A DNA stretch of 62,650 bases from an uncultured Lachnospiraceae bacterium (GTDB taxonomy: Bacteria; Bacillota; Clostridia; Lachnospirales; Lachnospiraceae): the NCBI GenBank assembly GCA_910586715.1, contig CAJUJG010000010.1, positions 1-62,650 on the forward strand, written 5' to 3'. The position numbers and the translations under genes were made by a program. Shown here piece after piece: positions 61,901 to 62,650 of the stretch (the stretch's first letter is position 1; the number at the start of each line of letters is the position of its first letter). Below the pieces are notes generated by a model. The model was not told the origin of the DNA. It ran no database searches and saw only the letters and a list, made by a program, of their open reading frames with translations.

Positions 61901-62650
61901 TCCAGACTGCTGCAGCCGCGAAACATTTCCTCCATAGATGTCACGTTTCCGGTATTAAAACTGCTTAGATCTAAGCTTGTTAAACCGCTGCAGTCTTTAA
62001 ACATATACTCCATTTCCGTTACGCTGCGCGTATCAAAATGCGTTACGTCCAAATCCTTTAAACCGCTGCAGCCAATAAACATACTCCACATACATGTCGT
62101 ACTGCGTGTATCAAAACTGCTGACATCTAAGCTTGTCAATTCCTTGCAGGAATCAAACATATACTTCATATTTGTCACGTTTCCAGTGTCGAAGCTGCTC
62201 AAATCCAAGCTTGTCAAACTGCTGCAGTATCCAAACATTCCCTGCATGTTTGTCACGTTTCCGGTATTGAAGCTGTTTAAATTAAGGATTGTCAAATTAC
62301 TGCAGAATCCAAACATTTCCTGCATGTTTGTCACGTTTTCGGTATTGAAACTGCTTAAGTCAAGGCTTTCTAATTTGCTGCAGTTGCTAAACATAGAAGA
62401 CATATTTTCTACATTGCTTGTGTCAAATTGACTAATGTTTAAGCTTGTCAAGCTGGAGCAGACTGAGAACATATTTCCCATGTATGTAACGTTTCGAGTA
62501 TTAAAATTGATTAAATCCAGACTTTCCAATTTGCTGCAGAGCCAAAACATACCGGTCATATTAGTAACGTTTTCGGTATTAAAACTGCTTAAATCCAAAC
62601 TTGTCAGGCTGGAGCAGCTTGAAAACATACTGCTCATATTTGTCACGTTT
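55942..62650 (-). CDS. Giant BspA-like (DUF285) surface protein, 5' end outside window
   Basis: At least 2235 residues are visible; the start lies beyond 62650. The visible N-terminus has about 14-15 DUF285 repeats (LxSLDLSSFNT.NVTNM..MF..CS), residues about 1-365. A beta-rich part and a propeller-like section (about 810-1150) follow, then a CARDB domain (about 1230-1340, ...PGTQLPVTLTVANEG), and Ig-like repeats of the YTG..VKP / DYTI.Y.NN / GKGNY.G type to the end. The C-terminus (GAKGFLWWWRK) lacks LPXTG. DUF285 proteins of gut and oral bacteria bind host or bacterial surfaces; a role in adhesion is inferred. Part of an Ig-repeat family with the pectate lyase at 441. Confidence 0.85.
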   Translation of the reverse strand, partial: NVTNMSSMFSSCSSLTSLDLSSFNTENVTNMTGMFWLCSKLESLDLINFNTRNVTYMGNMFSVCSSLTSLNISQFDTSNVENMSSMFSNCSKLESLDLSSFNTENVTNMQEMFGFCSNLTILNLNSFNTGNVTNMQGMFGYCSSLTSLDLSSFDTGNVTNMKYMFDSCKELTSLDVSSFDTRSTTCMWSMFIGCSGLKDLDVTHFDTRSVTEMEYMFKDCSGLTSLDLSSFNTGNVTSMEEMFRGCSSLETLDVSSFTADKVEYAQSMFLGCTNLTSLDLNSFDAPNMRLMDSMFKDCQSLTSLDLGSLNASNVESILTMFSGCQKLETLDLSGIDAFNITSYDKINIFEGCDSLTTIYTPRNIKISISLPVVSSTSKWYRSDGTVVTQMPQNLEDSVALGRDSTPVEKGEQIELISVTVENAQTSRSRGASSNNQSKNLLLNVFYIHAGQGKINLNCKAKHKWEVKEYTLYAGNAKIAVSQDGIFRNLDPKILENDNLRVSTKGKESINTETIYLKVIDLPLIPKSFEIGGDELSFKLDEKIPILGGSTHTVSLRNELPVSVEYESGKIKVGFNIKEKELKHREWPKEIEKILRVNSFNNPEEYTEIPAFRAEIPCVGSIKVEMLGYAEAAFPNSAAPQKLLSDINGTLILKLTGEVEGTVNAVIVVVPITIKGTFTAEGSLEATIGYDFENAKWYGDLELAASISIKAFGGIGTSFLCVGGYGSAKTGLTIILLSKPKEQEGKKPGLSEWYLCGEAGLEAHFARWKGSIPLISTEYLNIFFPQFMDADDGSHLLLYSREKNSVMSRKSTRDTAGYTDISANVLGAPYSNQYWDELSEWSDCNEAVALTAENSDNVLITNAFAAATPRIATVGNATVLLYIDNDTSRATPNQTVLKYRIYDDASKSWGPAATACEDGTADFNPVIYSNGTELYVAYQNSTVTYAEGDDPDIEAYAGSFGISALRYDASTQKFVDLGKVNRSRCYCYTPQLAMTDKGLCVAWVENTDNSLLGLTTNNRIMTSTLTDRKFSVPSTVASGLSSVTSLAIGKNGSVDSLAYAMDTDNNLTTETQEVYLAALSGAPAKCTEGNIKSLKFTSLPSVNTSVLACSADGALSYISGTTVRSLTDKHFMSGSDFIVDGNRIFYLADQDECRNVMAAVYSDGTWNTVMATTETDYIDSFAYDGKRFAYLLTEAVLNDTGDSWNTSSVIKSFESLEHSDIAVLNADFNPEAVKPGTQLPVTLTVANEGLNTRSNIGVSVKKSDGSEQKLTIKEAFAPGETKECTVNLPLPGSIDASCIYTLTLDADEKETKTDNNSCQIDLSLTDCEVSAEYVLKPKSGNRKSAPTPVLEVTVSNRSYVAATGTLVVTDEEQNEIFTSGADTIGASGQKIYEVDLTSYLSKDTPSLLLTASFQTDAKEYYKSNNSDSQNVFWVESSGNTVETIPKGIDVSTFVDCGYEYTGNAVKPALFVYNDGKLLTEGTDYTIQYDNNINVYQLQEGDDGFDTAHSPKAVVAFIGEAAGNASVTRYFKIVPRSIGGADVSCSVPESDETGTVQHPDVRLLANGTALVKDVDYTLTYPDEGSDAYLSEGTYNIYIEGKGNYYGSRYEAFTIRHKHSWDSSYSRDGEGHWQVCACEEATAKESHTFGDWTTTKEATKTESGSKERLCSVCGYKELEIIRIPDDGNPEEPSEDESSTEKPSENEGIWGDIIPEDRPDSSDKIPKGLWVAGLSDSYAYIGEAIKPVVRVYDSTTLLAEKSEYTIAYKNNTKVGEATITVKGKGDYSGKETCTFHIAPADVSSDDFYADDFYVKIDAKKVQKPIPEIYYMGAKLKNNKDFTVAYANTSGIYAQEGSYNVTVTGINNFTGTKTVTLLAVTQIPKVKPVSITKAALTGFEKSYIYSGKACKQTCTLKMQTDSGEKSLVEGADYTVRYANNVKAGTATVTYYGKNKYSGKLKKSYKILPYDILGDNAQKITYSKTLTCVFAKGGAKPKPVIQFAGKALREGTDYTLAYKNNKAANAAASVTITGKGSFKGKIAIDFTITPQDLSKMTLVSCDKVYSSKPNAYKITPKLMDLDGKLLSAGKDFDKNSLTYAYEAAVTLENGVTKQAGDTVEETDIIPADTQIRVTFGCGSGKNYTGTFSGIYRIVKADMKSAKVEIPTQIYTGAAIVPDKTQIKVTIGGTKLRDEDYDIVLCTDNVKKGKASITLKGNGNYGGTKTVKFTIGAKGFLWWWRK
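61640..62650 (-). repeat. DUF285 repeat array in the coding region
   Basis: About 14 consecutive units of 69-72 bp, each reading roughly CS.LTSLDLSSFNT.NVTNM..MF. Coding repeats, not CRISPR; the phase follows codons and units differ at third positions. Confidence 0.85.

Noticed and set aside
61769..62431. 220-codon plus-strand ORF with repeats
   Set aside because: Mirror of the DUF285 repeat array; its repeats follow from the coding repeats on the other strand.
61640..62650. CRISPR-like regular repeats
   Set aside because: Units vary at many sites, are contiguous without spacers, and follow codon phase in a DUF285 gene.

Overview
The window looks like the chromosome of a gut-type, spore-forming Lachnospiraceae (Clostridia, Bacillota). 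Reasons: moderate-to-low GC, strong GGAGG ribosome sites, a Bacillus-like sporulation/housekeeping cluster (hup, rqcP, yabP, yabQ, divIC, spoIIE, tilS, hpt, ftsH), acetate kinase, and giant secreted proteins with Lachnospiraceae-style Ig-like repeats for plant-fibre use. No rRNA and no CRISPR array were seen; there is one tRNA (Tyr). All function calls come from motifs and remembered family features; no database search was possible.

Layout. (1) 1-9045: one gene for a 2849-residue secreted pectate lyase (PL9 type) with many accessory domains. (2) 9008-12994: a compact defence-like cassette. An ABC-type ATPase fused to a SAM methyltransferase is divergent from an anti-phage-type dCTP deaminase, which is followed directly by a 58-aa ORF. 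An identical 28-bp hairpin sequence lies at both edges as a direct repeat. (3) 13.0-15.4 kb: a decayed Ig-repeat gene, an array of 11-bp direct repeats and a zinc-ribbon tyrosine recombinase. (4) 15.5-29.7 kb: conserved core with ackA, cca, a CotS-like kinase-fold protein, a PEGA lipoprotein, the sporulation/division cluster, and a DEAD-box helicase behind a probable attenuator leader. (5) 29.7-38.2 kb: an eroded mobile element holding relaxase and YoeB fragments, a peptide-sensor-like regulator divergent from an ABC exporter and an orphan sugar-binding lipoprotein. It also holds a second defence cassette (type III toxin-antitoxin, Shedu-like nuclease, HEPN-like protein) between two 109-bp direct repeats. 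(6) 38.3-53.2 kb: lipoproteins, two GH43 glycosidases, a vWA-FHA membrane protein, a Sel1-repeat protein, tRNA-Tyr, phosphofructokinase and a membrane-anchored GH18 protein. (7) 53.2-62.65 kb: a long structured non-coding stretch, mecA, a DUF1858 protein, a DinJ/YoeB toxin-antitoxin pair, and a giant BspA-like (DUF285) surface protein whose 5' end lies beyond the window.

The two points most worth a second look are the two separately bounded defence cassettes. The ATPase-methyltransferase/deaminase/58-aa cassette at 9-13 kb is the best candidate for an undescribed system: each large protein type is known, but I do not recall this pairing. The type III TA/Shedu/HEPN cassette at 34.6-37.7 kb is the second. 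RNA candidates are the helicase leader (27.95-28.06 kb), the type III antitoxin RNA (34.82-34.92 kb), a paired-stem element (44.74-44.84 kb) and a pseudoknot-like region (53.52-53.70 kb).
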